From positions 223,831 through 287,830 of the forward strand of contig JAFTJF010000011.1 of NCBI GenBank assembly GCA_017456555.1: 64,000 nt of DNA. The letters are read 5' to 3'. Positions 18,801 to 26,931 of the stretch are shown here, piece after piece. Position numbers and translations under genes: made by a program. Below the pieces are notes generated by a model that did no database searches, was not told where the DNA came from, and saw only the letters and a list, made by a program, of their open reading frames with translations. This DNA comes from Clostridia bacterium. Lineage in GTDB: Bacteria > Bacillota > Clostridia > TANB77 > CAG-508. Each line of letters opens with the position of its first letter. The first letter of the stretch is position 1.

Positions 18801-19796
18801 ATGAAAATATTAGTAACAGGTGGACTTGGATTTATTGGTTCACATACATGTGTAGAGCTTGCAAAACAAAATCATGAAGTTATCATTGTAGATAATTTAT
18901 ATAATAGCAAAGAAGAGGTTATTGATAAATTAAAACAAATAACAGGAAAAAGTTTTAAATTATATAAATATGATTTAGTAGAAAAAGAAAAAATAGAAGA
19001 AATTTTTGAGTCAAATGAAATTGATGCAGTAATTCATTTTGCAGGTTACAAAGCCGTTGGTGAATCAGTAAAAAAACCATTAATGTATTATTCAAATAAC
19101 TTACAATCAACAATAAATCTTTTAGAAGTAATGCAAAAATATGATGTAAAAAAATTAGTATTTAGTTCTTCTGCTACAGTTTATGGGGATCCAGGTAATC
19201 CAAAATATGTTGAAGAAATGGGAAGAGGGAAAACTACAAATCCTTATGGAACAACAAAAGCAATGATTGAACAAATATTAGAAGATTTATATGCTTCTGA
19301 TAATTCTTGGGATATTTCAATATTAAGATATTTTAATCCAGTAGGAGCTCATGAGAGCGGATTAATTGGAGAAGAACCAAATGGAATTCCAAATAATTTA
19401 ATGCCATATGTAATGAAAGTTGCAGCTAGAAAATTAGAAGTGTTAAGTATATTTGGAAATGATTATCCAACAGTTGATGGAACTGGAGTAAGAGATTTCA
19501 TACATGTTGTAGATTTAGCTAAAGGACATGTTTGTGCATTAGATAAAATGAAAAAAGGATTAAACATTTACAATTTAGGTTCTGGAAAAGGCGTAAGTGT
19601 TATGGAACTTGTAACAACATTTGAAAAAGTAAATGATATAAAAGTAAATTATAAAATCGTAGAGAGAAGACCAGGAGATTTGCCAGAATATTATGCAGAT
19701 CCATCAAAAGCATTAAATGAATTAGGTTGGAAAACAGAAAAAACATTAGAAGATATCTGCAGAGATTCATGGAATTATGAAAAAAATAATATGTAA
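18801..19796 (+). CDS. galE: UDP-glucose 4-epimerase
   Basis: A 331-residue extended SDR enzyme that interconverts UDP-glucose and UDP-galactose (or the GlcNAc/GalNAc pair) for the polysaccharide. The NAD site is TGGLGFIGSH at residues 7-16, then HFAGYKAVGES, SSSATVYGDP, the catalytic YGTTK, and LRYFNPVGAHESG; RRPGDLPEYYADP near the end is typical of GalE. It has a strong GGAGG ribosome site, is the last gene of the first polysaccharide operon and is followed by a strong terminator. Confidence 0.94.
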   Translation: MKILVTGGLGFIGSHTCVELAKQNHEVIIVDNLYNSKEEVIDKLKQITGKSFKLYKYDLVEKEKIEEIFESNEIDAVIHFAGYKAVGESVKKPLMYYSNNLQSTINLLEVMQKYDVKKLVFSSSATVYGDPGNPKYVEEMGRGKTTNPYGTTKAMIEQILEDLYASDNSWDISILRYFNPVGAHESGLIGEEPNGIPNNLMPYVMKVAARKLEVLSIFGNDYPTVDGTGVRDFIHVVDLAKGHVCALDKMKKGLNIYNLGSGKGVSVMELVTTFEKVNDIKVNYKIVERRPGDLPEYYADPSKALNELGWKTEKTLEDICRDSWNYEKNNM

Positions 19797-19810
19797 ATAT
19801 CAATAGATAT

Positions 19811-19856
19811 AACAACACATTCGCAATTGGGTAGAGAGCAGAATGTGTTGTTTTTT
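19811..19856 (+). terminator. Rho-independent terminator closing the first polysaccharide operon
   Basis: AACAACACATTC (19811-19822) pairs perfectly with GAATGTGTTGTT (19841-19852) around an 18-base loop and runs into a T tract. It separates galE from the pilus operon. Confidence 0.92.
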
Positions 19857-19897
19857 ATAGTAATAAAAATGTATAAAAAATGTAATTGATTTGTATA

Positions 19898-19926
19898 TTG
19901 AATAAAAAATACATATGTAATATAAT
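19898..19926 (+). promoter_or_regulatory. Promoter of the pilus leader and operon
   Basis: TTGAAT (19898-19903), a 17-base spacer and a perfect TATAAT (19921-19926). Transcription should begin near 19933, giving a leader of about 205 bases before the adhesin start at 20138. The leader holds a small ORF, a (TA)10 tract and a terminator hairpin. The 19797-20137 gap is fully accounted for by these elements. Confidence 0.8.
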
Positions 19927-19958
19927 AAAATAAATATAATAAACAAAGGAAAAAAAGA

Positions 19959-20021
19959 ATGAGTTGTCAAAACCTTAAAACCCTAGAGCCTGTATATATA
20001 TATATATATATACGTAGCTAA
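19959..20021 (+). CDS. Leader peptide ORF containing a (TA)10 switch
   Basis: A 20-codon ORF with a good ribosome site (AAAGGA, 19945-19950, eight bases before ATG). It reads MSCQNLKTLEPV, then YIYIYI from the TA tract, then RS and TAA at 20019-20021. Repeat number decides the ending. With one more or two fewer TA units the frame after the tract becomes YVANLIRELKKT and stops at TAA 20047-20049, exactly where the following terminator hairpin begins. With nine units a TAG comes at once. I infer a regulatory leader peptide rather than a functional protein. Its coding status rests on the ribosome site, the frame logic and position; I know no described family. Confidence 0.6.
   Translation: MSCQNLKTLEPVYIYIYIRS
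19993..20012 (+). repeat. (TA)10 simple sequence repeat in the pilus leader
   Basis: Ten uninterrupted TA dinucleotides between G and CGTAGC. It is the longest dinucleotide tract seen in the window and lies inside a small translated leader, so slippage shifts the reading frame after it. Downstream sequence CGTAGCTAA carries a stop in two frames and is open in the third. Confidence 0.95.
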
Positions 20022-20047
20022 TTTAATAAGAGAATTAAAAAAAACGT

Positions 20048-20110
20048 AAGACTATTTTGCTTATGTGTTTTTGTGTTATGCCAAAACATATAAGTAAGAT
20101 AGTCTTTTTT
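20048..20110 (+). terminator. 24-bp terminator hairpin between leader ORF and pilus genes (putative attenuator)
   Basis: The 5' arm 20048-20071 pairs over all 24 positions with 20083-20106 (three G-U pairs), with an 11-base loop, and ends in a run of six Ts (20105-20110). It stands 27 bases upstream of the adhesin start and downstream of the operon promoter, so it must be read through for pilus expression. The long leader frame would stop at 20047-20049, at the foot of the 5' arm; a ribosome there should block about half of the stem. The present (TA)10 frame stops 28 bases earlier and should leave it free. Confidence 0.88.
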
Positions 20111-20137
20111 ATTTCTAAAATATAAAAAGGTGAATGT

Positions 20138-22219
20138 ATGAAATTTAAAAAATATATAAATAAAGAAAAAGTTAAAATATTAATACAGATATTAGTTTTC
20201 ATGCTAATTACTATATTTATACGTACTAAATCACTGGCAGCTGAGATTGATGTTAGTGCTTATAGTTCAAGTGGTAAAGTATATTGGGATAGTATGTGTG
20301 CTGATTCTCAATATGGTGGCTATAAATCATCATCTAATGGCTCAAAAGCCAATAGTCATATTGAATCTGTTAAATTAAATAATATTGATGTGGCATGGTC
20401 AGATTCTAAAAACAAATGGGGATTGGCTAAAGGAGATGGCTCTGGTTCTGCACTATCGGCTTACTATCCAAATTCATCAAGCAATAATATGACTAACGCA
20501 GATTTAGTTATTACTCCTGAAAAAGGATATCGTATAAAAAAAATAGTAATATCTTGTACATATTATGGACCATATATGTGTGAAACTTGGAATGATGGAA
20601 ATGCTTTTGATGACAATTTTGAACTGGATACTAGAGGTGCATTTATTATAAGAAATTTGAATAGCAAATATTTCTCGCATGTACCTAGTATTGCTGATAC
20701 AAATAATAACTATTTCATTTTAATCGAATTAGAACCTTATAATCCAGAAATATATGTTGAATATGACTATGGTAATATTGAGGAATTTATGGATATAAAA
20801 AATACGTCTTTTGAAACTGCGGATGGATGGCTTAATTCAGATATAAATAATAATTTAGGAATAGGAAGTGTTTTAACGACATCAACACAGTTTAAATATG
20901 CGTATGATAGTCAATTAACAGGTGATTCCGCTGCTCAAGAAGCTGCAAATTGGAAACATTATACTAATATTGTTTCAGAAAAAGCAAAAGAAGAAGCTGC
21001 TGAGGCAGGATACTATTTTGCGGGGTGGAACGCAGGATATTACGACAATGCGAGTATAACTCAAAATACTGCGGATTCTTATAATAAATATACTTATAAT
21101 TTATCGGAAACACATGGTAATGCAGAATATGAAGAAACCGAAGAAGTTGTGCTAGCGACAAATGTAAGATTAATTGCACAATGGGAACCGATTGAAGTTG
21201 AAGTAATTAAGAAAGTAACTGGTTTAGATAACACTGTTTATGAAAATCAATCTCGTACGTATAAGTTTATTTTGCAAGAGAAAGATGCTAGTGGTAATTG
21301 GAATGATTATGGAGAAAACTTTTCTATTGAAATAGAAGGTAATGGGACCAAAAGTGCTAATATTTCTCCAATTTCGGCAGGAACATATAGAGTTGTTGAA
21401 GTTGAAGGAAATGAAGATTGGCAAATTGAGGATAATTCTAAAATGTATCTTTCTGTATCTGATAAAGAGGAATTTACATTATCCTATAATAATACTAGTG
21501 CACAAACCATTGTCACAAATGCATATACAAAAGAAACACCAAAGGTATCAGTTAATGTTATAAAAAAATGGGAAGATAATAATAACAGTTATAATTTAAG
21601 ACCGACAAGTGTAATTGTTGAATTATTACAAAATGGTGTAGCAATAGCAGATGCTGAGGTTAATGCTGAAAATGGATGGCAATATACTTTTGGAAATTTA
21701 GAGATATATGATACAGCGAATAATGAATATATTTATAGTGTAAGAGAAAAAGATGAAGTTGATGGTTATTTTCTTAAAGAAATAAATAAAACTGACAATA
21801 TTTTTACAATAACAAATACTAAATACGGAACTATAAAAATTAATAAAGAAGACTTAGTAACTGGAGAAAAATTAGCAGGAGCAGTATTTAAGTTAGAAAT
21901 AAAAAATGCTGATTCACAATGGGAAACTGTTCAAGAATATACTAGTGATTCAAATGGAATTATTGTTATAAATAATCTTACATATGCTACATATAAATTA
22001 ACAGAAATTAGGGCACCAGATGGATATAATTTAAATTTGGAAAATGCAGAAGTGGAATTAGAAATTAATGAAGCTAATGCAAGTTATGAATTAACAGTAT
22101 CAAATAAGGCGAAAAATGTTTTGCCAGCAACTGGTGGTGGGAGAATACAGGTAATATTATTAATAGTAGCAATAATATTAATAATATTGCCAAATAAATT
22201 CAAAAAGAAATTATTATGA
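20138..22219 (+). CDS. LPXTG-anchored adhesin with Cna-B/SpaA-type domains, probable pilus tip
   Basis: A 693-residue surface protein. A signal peptide (about 1-33, ending near SLAAE) is followed by a unique N-terminal region, an InlB-like repeat area around residues 285-350 (FAGWNAGYYD ... LIAQWEP), a Cna-B domain (about 468-560, VSVNVIKKWEDNNN) and a SpaA-like domain (about 565-650) with LTEIRAPDGYN, whose Glu suits an intramolecular isopeptide bond. The sorting signal is LPATG (662-666), a hydrophobic stretch and a KFKKK tail. Followed by a shaft-type pilin and a class C sortase, it is best read as the tip adhesin. Its ligand is unknown. AAAAAGGTGA precedes the start. Confidence 0.85.
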   Translation: MKFKKYINKEKVKILIQILVFMLITIFIRTKSLAAEIDVSAYSSSGKVYWDSMCADSQYGGYKSSSNGSKANSHIESVKLNNIDVAWSDSKNKWGLAKGDGSGSALSAYYPNSSSNNMTNADLVITPEKGYRIKKIVISCTYYGPYMCETWNDGNAFDDNFELDTRGAFIIRNLNSKYFSHVPSIADTNNNYFILIELEPYNPEIYVEYDYGNIEEFMDIKNTSFETADGWLNSDINNNLGIGSVLTTSTQFKYAYDSQLTGDSAAQEAANWKHYTNIVSEKAKEEAAEAGYYFAGWNAGYYDNASITQNTADSYNKYTYNLSETHGNAEYEETEEVVLATNVRLIAQWEPIEVEVIKKVTGLDNTVYENQSRTYKFILQEKDASGNWNDYGENFSIEIEGNGTKSANISPISAGTYRVVEVEGNEDWQIEDNSKMYLSVSDKEEFTLSYNNTSAQTIVTNAYTKETPKVSVNVIKKWEDNNNSYNLRPTSVIVELLQNGVAIADAEVNAENGWQYTFGNLEIYDTANNEYIYSVREKDEVDGYFLKEINKTDNIFTITNTKYGTIKINKEDLVTGEKLAGAVFKLEIKNADSQWETVQEYTSDSNGIIVINNLTYATYKLTEIRAPDGYNLNLENAEVELEINEANASYELTVSNKAKNVLPATGGGRIQVILLIVAIILIILPNKFKKKLL

Positions 22220-22290
22220 TAAAAAACATTTAAAGAAAAAATATAGGTAGATATGTGAGATTTTAATATAAAATAAAAGGAGAATATAAA

Positions 22291-24006
22291 ATGAAAAAAC
22301 AAATGTTAAAAATAATCAATTTACTAATAGTAATAACATTATTAATAATGGCATTTATGCCTAAAGTAAATGCTGAATTAGATTTGAGCAAGACCGAAGG
22401 TTCTTTAAAAATTACAAAATATGAGGTGGGAGATAAAGGGCAATTAGTTTTAGAAGGGGTAACTTTTGATATTTATAAAGTTGATGATGATGAAACTTCA
22501 ATAGAACTTCCAACAGATAGCACAATTTTAGCTACAAAACAATCAAAAACAACAGATGAAAATGGTATTGTAACTTTTTCAAACTTAGAGTTAGGTAGAT
22601 ATTTAGTTGTAGAATCTGATGCACCATCAAATGTTGTATCTAAAATTGCTAACTTTTTAGTAGACATACCAATGACTTCAGATGATGGGACATCTTTAAT
22701 TTATGATGTAGAAGTATCACCAAAGAATAACACTGTTTATGGTGGAGTTGTTTTACAAAAAGTCGATGCTGAAACTAATGAAGGATTAGCTGATGTAGAG
22801 TTTGAACTACAAAAATTAGATGGAACAAAGTGGATAAAATATGGAGAAACACTAGCAACTGCTGACGGAACAACAGATTTAGATGCAACAGGAAATGTTT
22901 TAGAAAAAGGTAAGGTTGAAGTAACTGGATTACCAGCAGGTTCATATAGATTTGTGGAAAAAACAACATTAGCAGGATATATATTAGATAACAAAACAAC
23001 ATATGAATTTAATGTATCTTTAGGTGATGATGGAAAAACTGTTGTAGATAATAGTTTAATAATTGTAAAAAATGAAAAACCAACATTAAGCAAAGAAATA
23101 ACTTCAACATTAACAGAAGGAAGTGTTAATTTAGGAGATACAGTAAGTTACAAAATAGGAACACCAATTCCAAGCATGGTAGACGAATTAGTAACATATA
23201 AATTTAATGAAACAATCGATGCAGGATTGGACTATACAGAAAATACATTAAAAGTGACTGCAATCAATTCAACAGGTGCCAAAACAGAATTAACATTAGG
23301 AACAGATTATACATTAAATGTAGCAACAGATGAAGCAGAATTTGAAATTATTTTTACAGATGCAGGAAAAACAATATTAGCATCAAATGAAAACTTAGAA
23401 GTTGTATATGATGCAGTGTTAGATATGGATTCAGATGCAACTACACTAGGAAATAATACAAATACAGTATTAACATATTCTACAATAGTAAAAGAAGATT
23501 ATACAGGAATAGAAAGTACTGAAACTACAAATACACTTACAGCTGATACACCAGTATATACAGGTGGACTATATATTAAAAAAGTGGATAATGAAAATAA
23601 TATTATTCCAACAGGAGCAACTTTTAAAGTGGCAACCAATGAAGAAAATGCAAAAAATGGAGTTTATATTGACGGAATAGAATTAATAACAGGAACAAAT
23701 GGTTTGGTTTCATATAAAGGTTTGGCATATGGAACTTATTGGCTAGTTGAAACCAAAGCACCTACATATAATGAAACAAATTCTGAGGGAGAAACAGTAG
23801 AAAAAAATTATAACTTATTAAGAAAACCGGTAGAAATAACTGTAAATAATAGTACATATGCTGAAAATGTCGCAATAGAAATTATAAACAAAAAGGGCTT
23901 TGAACTTCCAACAACTGGTGCAATTGGTTCATTGATTGTATCAGGATTAGGAGTAGCAGTGATTATATTAGGTGTAAAAGCATATAGAGGAAAAGAAGAA
24001 AAATAA
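22291..24006 (+). CDS. Major pilin, SpaH/EbpB type, LPXTG-anchored
   Basis: A 571-residue pilus shaft protein. A signal peptide ends near MPKVNAE (about residue 29). The first domain ends in a pilin-motif-like YDVEVSPKN whose Lys145 is the likely nucleophile for sortase-made cross-links. Cna-B-type domains follow (VYGGVVLQKVD; YRFVEKTTLAGY), then a long isopeptide-class domain (about 265-410) and a last domain with an E-box-like YWLVETKAPTYN. The sorting signal is LPTTG (539-543), a hydrophobic helix and a KEEK tail. The order adhesin-pilin-sortase is that of known Gram-positive pilus islands. AAAAGGAG precedes the start. Confidence 0.9.
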   Translation: MKKQMLKIINLLIVITLLIMAFMPKVNAELDLSKTEGSLKITKYEVGDKGQLVLEGVTFDIYKVDDDETSIELPTDSTILATKQSKTTDENGIVTFSNLELGRYLVVESDAPSNVVSKIANFLVDIPMTSDDGTSLIYDVEVSPKNNTVYGGVVLQKVDAETNEGLADVEFELQKLDGTKWIKYGETLATADGTTDLDATGNVLEKGKVEVTGLPAGSYRFVEKTTLAGYILDNKTTYEFNVSLGDDGKTVVDNSLIIVKNEKPTLSKEITSTLTEGSVNLGDTVSYKIGTPIPSMVDELVTYKFNETIDAGLDYTENTLKVTAINSTGAKTELTLGTDYTLNVATDEAEFEIIFTDAGKTILASNENLEVVYDAVLDMDSDATTLGNNTNTVLTYSTIVKEDYTGIESTETTNTLTADTPVYTGGLYIKKVDNENNIIPTGATFKVATNEENAKNGVYIDGIELITGTNGLVSYKGLAYGTYWLVETKAPTYNETNSEGETVEKNYNLLRKPVEITVNNSTYAENVAIEIINKKGFELPTTGAIGSLIVSGLGVAVIILGVKAYRGKEEK

Positions 24007-24010
24007 TAAT

Positions 24011-24038
24011 ATAAAGAGCGAAAAAAATAGCTCTTTAT
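24011..24038 (+). terminator. Hairpin between pilin and sortase genes (weak terminator)
   Basis: ATAAAGAGC (24011-24019) pairs with GCTCTTTAT (24030-24038). The following AATTTACTTT is a poor T tract, so it probably lowers rather than stops transcription into the sortase gene, or stabilises the pilin mRNA. Confidence 0.5.
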
Positions 24039-24074
24039 AATTTACTTTAGACAAAGCGTTTTTAGGAGAGATAT

Positions 24075-24962
24075 GTGAAAAAAGATAAAATTGGATTGCT
24101 AGTAATTTTAATAGGTATAATGATTGTAATATATCCAGTTATTGCCAATATTCTTGTATCTTATACACAAACGAATGTTATTTCAAATTATAATGAAATA
24201 ATTGAGCAAATGGAAAAAGAACAAATTGAAAAAGAGATAGAAAAAGCTAGAGAATATAATAACCGATTAAATTTAGAAAGTGAAATAAAGATACATTCAG
24301 ATGAAGAAAAAGAAGAAAAAACGAGTTATCTTAATGTTTTAAATATTGGAAAAATAATCGGCTATATAGATATTCCTAAGATAGATGCATATTTGCCAAT
24401 ATATCATGGTACGAATGATAATGTATTACAAGCTGGTGTTGGACATGTGGAAAGTAGTTCTTTTCCAATTGGAGAAAAGAATACACATGCAATATTGGCT
24501 GGACATTCTGGGTTGGCGAGAACTAAAATATTTGATGATATTGATGAGTTAAAAGATGGTGATATGTTTTTTATTTATATGTTTGGAGAAATGTTTGCAT
24601 ATGAAGTTGATCAAATAAAAGTTGTATTACCCGAGGATACGAAAGATGTACAAATAGAACCGGATAAAGAATATGTAACGCTTCTTACATGTACACCATT
24701 TGCAATAAATTCACACAGATTGTTAGTTCGAGGCGAAAGAGTAGAAGGATATGTAAAAGAAGAAAAACAAGAAGTAAAAGAACAAATAGTAGATTCTTCT
24801 CAAAAATTGGATGAAAAAAATCAAAAAAGCCAAAATGATATATATATTATAATTGTAGTTTTTTTAATATTAATACTAATTGGAATAGTCGTTATTTTAA
24901 AAATTAGAAATCCAAAAAAGAAAAATAGAAGTAAGCCAAGAATAAGTAGAATAAAAAAATAA
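24075..24962 (+). CDS. Class C (pilin-polymerising) sortase
   Basis: A 295-residue membrane-bound transpeptidase with an N-terminal signal-anchor helix (about 5-30), a sortase barrel and a C-terminal membrane helix followed by a basic KKKNRSK tail, the double-anchored layout of class C enzymes. Catalytic residues are His144 (AGHSGL), Cys206 (TLLTCTP) and Arg219 (LLVRGER). It should link the LPXTG pilins encoded just upstream. GTG start with AGGAGAG six bases upstream. No housekeeping (class A) sortase is seen in the window. The region about 110-125 (KIDAYLPIYHGTND) lacks an obvious DP(W/F/Y) lid motif. Confidence 0.92.
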   Translation: MKKDKIGLLVILIGIMIVIYPVIANILVSYTQTNVISNYNEIIEQMEKEQIEKEIEKAREYNNRLNLESEIKIHSDEEKEEKTSYLNVLNIGKIIGYIDIPKIDAYLPIYHGTNDNVLQAGVGHVESSSFPIGEKNTHAILAGHSGLARTKIFDDIDELKDGDMFFIYMFGEMFAYEVDQIKVVLPEDTKDVQIEPDKEYVTLLTCTPFAINSHRLLVRGERVEGYVKEEKQEVKEQIVDSSQKLDEKNQKSQNDIYIIIVVFLILILIGIVVILKIRNPKKKNRSKPRISRIKK

Positions 24963-24988
24963 AGATTAAGGGAGAGAATTGTTTATTG

Positions 24989-25019
24989 AAAGGAATCAAA
25001 AAAAATGATTCCTTTTTTT
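24989..25019 (+). terminator. Rho-independent terminator closing the pilus operon
   Basis: AAAGGAATCA (24989-24998) pairs with TGATTCCTTT (25006-25015) around seven As and ends in a T tract to 25019. Confidence 0.93.
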
Positions 25020-25053
25020 GCGCAAAAATTTACAAAATGAACACATAAAAAAG

Positions 25054-25082
25054 TTGATATTTATAGGTGTTAATGATATAAT
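25054..25082 (+). promoter_or_regulatory. Promoter of the second glycan operon
   Basis: TTGATA (25054-25059), 17-base spacer, perfect TATAAT (25077-25082), 36 bases before the Wzm-like start at 25118 and just after the pilus terminator. Confidence 0.85.
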
Positions 25083-25117
25083 AACTTGGAAATTTAATTG
25101 GTAAAAAAGGAAGAAAT

Positions 25118-25912
25118 ATGGAATTTTTTAAAACACTTTATAAAAACAGAAAAATAGCGATAAAACTAGGAAAAAATGATTTTAGAAATAGATTTGCAAG
25201 TACTAGTTTAGGAACAATTTGGGGGTTTGCACAACCATTTGTATTTATGCTAACTTACGTAATCGTATTTCAATATATAATGAACACAGGAAGTAATGGA
25301 GAATATCCTTATGTAGTGTGGTTTTTACCTGGAATGTCAATGTGGATGTATTGTAGTGATGCAATACTTACAGCTAGTAACTCAATAAGAAATTATAGTT
25401 ACTTAGTAAAAAAAGTTGTATTTCCAGTAGATATTATACCAGTAATATCATTAACCTCATCTAGCTTTATAGGGATATTTTTAATGTGTATAGCTATTGT
25501 GATATCTTCAATATTTGGATATGTACCAAACTTTTTGAATGTATTTTATATATTGCTATGCGCAATATGTTTCATAATAGCACTAACAAGATTTACATCA
25601 GCACTAACTACAATAGTTCCAGACTTTGCGCAATTATTAAATATATTAATTCAATTATGTATGTGGTTTACACCAATAGTTTGGAATTTAGATATGATGG
25701 CAGGTCATCCAGTGCTTACAAATGTATTTAAATGCAGCCCATTCACATATTTGGTTGAAGGATTTAGACAAGCTTTTATGGAGAATTCAACAATTATAAC
25801 AGAACAAAACGGAATATTTACAGTAGTGTTCTGGATAATTACAGTAATAATATTTGCATGGGGAAATCATGTATTTAAAAAGACAAAAAAAGATTTTGCA
25901 GATGTATTATAG
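25118..25912 (+). CDS. ABC-2 polysaccharide export permease (Wzm/TagG-like)
   Basis: A 264-residue integral membrane subunit with six predicted helices. The N-terminal amphipathic segment LGKNDFRNRFASTSLGTIWGF is typical of O-antigen/teichoic-acid exporters, and the MWFTPIVWN stretch and the PFTYLVEGFRQAF motif near the end also match. With the ATPase encoded at 26932 it should export a complete lipid-linked glycan. One GT2 gene lies between the two transporter genes. This marks the second locus as ABC-dependent, unlike the Wzx/Wzy locus upstream. Confidence 0.9.
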   Translation: MEFFKTLYKNRKIAIKLGKNDFRNRFASTSLGTIWGFAQPFVFMLTYVIVFQYIMNTGSNGEYPYVVWFLPGMSMWMYCSDAILTASNSIRNYSYLVKKVVFPVDIIPVISLTSSSFIGIFLMCIAIVISSIFGYVPNFLNVFYILLCAICFIIALTRFTSALTTIVPDFAQLLNILIQLCMWFTPIVWNLDMMAGHPVLTNVFKCSPFTYLVEGFRQAFMENSTIITEQNGIFTVVFWIITVIIFAWGNHVFKKTKKDFADVL

Positions 25913-25929
25913 ATTGATAGAGGTAAAAA

Positions 25930-26889
25930 ATGGAAAAAGTTGATATATTGCTTGCAACATATAACGGAGAAAAATACATAAGAGAACAAATAGACAGTAT
26001 CTTAAATCAAACTCACAAAGAATTTAGATTATTAATTTCTGATGATGGGTCAACAGATAAAACAAGAACTATTTTAGAAGAATATAAAAATAGAGATTCA
26101 AGAATAGAAGTTTTCTTTCAAGAAAATAATCTTGGAGTTGTTAAAAATTTTGAATTTTTACTTGAAAAAGTAGAAGCGAAATATTATATGTTTTCAGACC
26201 AAGATGATATTTGGAAAGAATCAAAAATAGAAAAATCTTTAAATAAAATAGAAGAAGGTTTTGATTTAGTATATTCAGACTTAGAAGTTGTTGATGAAAA
26301 TTTAAATGTTACATATGAATCTTATTGGAAGTTAAAAGGAATTTATAATAAGATAAAGAAATACAATAACTTTGAAGCTTTGTATTTAAATAACTTTGTG
26401 ACAGGATGTACATTAATCTCTAAAAAAGAATTAATAAATTCTTTTATGCCACTTCCAAATACAAGTAAATTTGTATTACATGATTATTGGATTTCTTTAA
26501 TAGTAAGTCAAAACGGAAAAATTGCTTATATAGAAGAGCCTCTAATTAAATATAGACAACACAAAAACAATAAAGTTGGTTCAAAGAAAAAATCTGATGA
26601 ACTAAGAACAATAGACGAAATAAGAAGTTTATTTATACAAGTAAAAAAAGAACATTTTAAAGTATTTATTGAAAATGAAGATAAATTCAAATCAGAAGAT
26701 GTAAAAAAAATGAACAGAAAAGCTTTAGAATATTATGAAATGTTGGAAACAAAAAAGAATATAAACTTTAAAGGTTGGGGATTATTCATCAAACTTTATA
26801 AATACGAAGGATTTAGCTATAATTTACAAAATTTTGCAATCTTAAATTTACCAATTCTAGCTAAAATATTATATAAATTTAAAAAATAA
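25930..26889 (+). CDS. Glycosyltransferase family 2, rhamnosyltransferase-like
   Basis: A 319-residue GT-A enzyme beginning LLATYNGEKYIREQIDSIL, with LISDDGSTDKT and SDQDDIW, the hallmark set of the subgroup that includes many rhamnosyltransferases. The acceptor-side region has HDYWISL and a YRQHKNN motif. It sits between the Wzm-like and Wzt-like genes with short gaps, so it belongs to the exporter operon. Rhamnose as donor is inferred from subgroup and from the rmlB tail at the window start. Confidence 0.82.
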   Translation: MEKVDILLATYNGEKYIREQIDSILNQTHKEFRLLISDDGSTDKTRTILEEYKNRDSRIEVFFQENNLGVVKNFEFLLEKVEAKYYMFSDQDDIWKESKIEKSLNKIEEGFDLVYSDLEVVDENLNVTYESYWKLKGIYNKIKKYNNFEALYLNNFVTGCTLISKKELINSFMPLPNTSKFVLHDYWISLIVSQNGKIAYIEEPLIKYRQHKNNKVGSKKKSDELRTIDEIRSLFIQVKKEHFKVFIENEDKFKSEDVKKMNRKALEYYEMLETKKNINFKGWGLFIKLYKYEGFSYNLQNFAILNLPILAKILYKFKK

Positions 26890-26931
26890 GATATCAAATA
26901 GAAAATAATAAAATTTTGAAAGGAAAAGCGC

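Noticed and set aside
22737-23093. Leftward reading frame inside the major pilin gene.
   Set aside because: It is a shadow of repetitive Thr/Glu-rich pilin codons and has no ribosome site.
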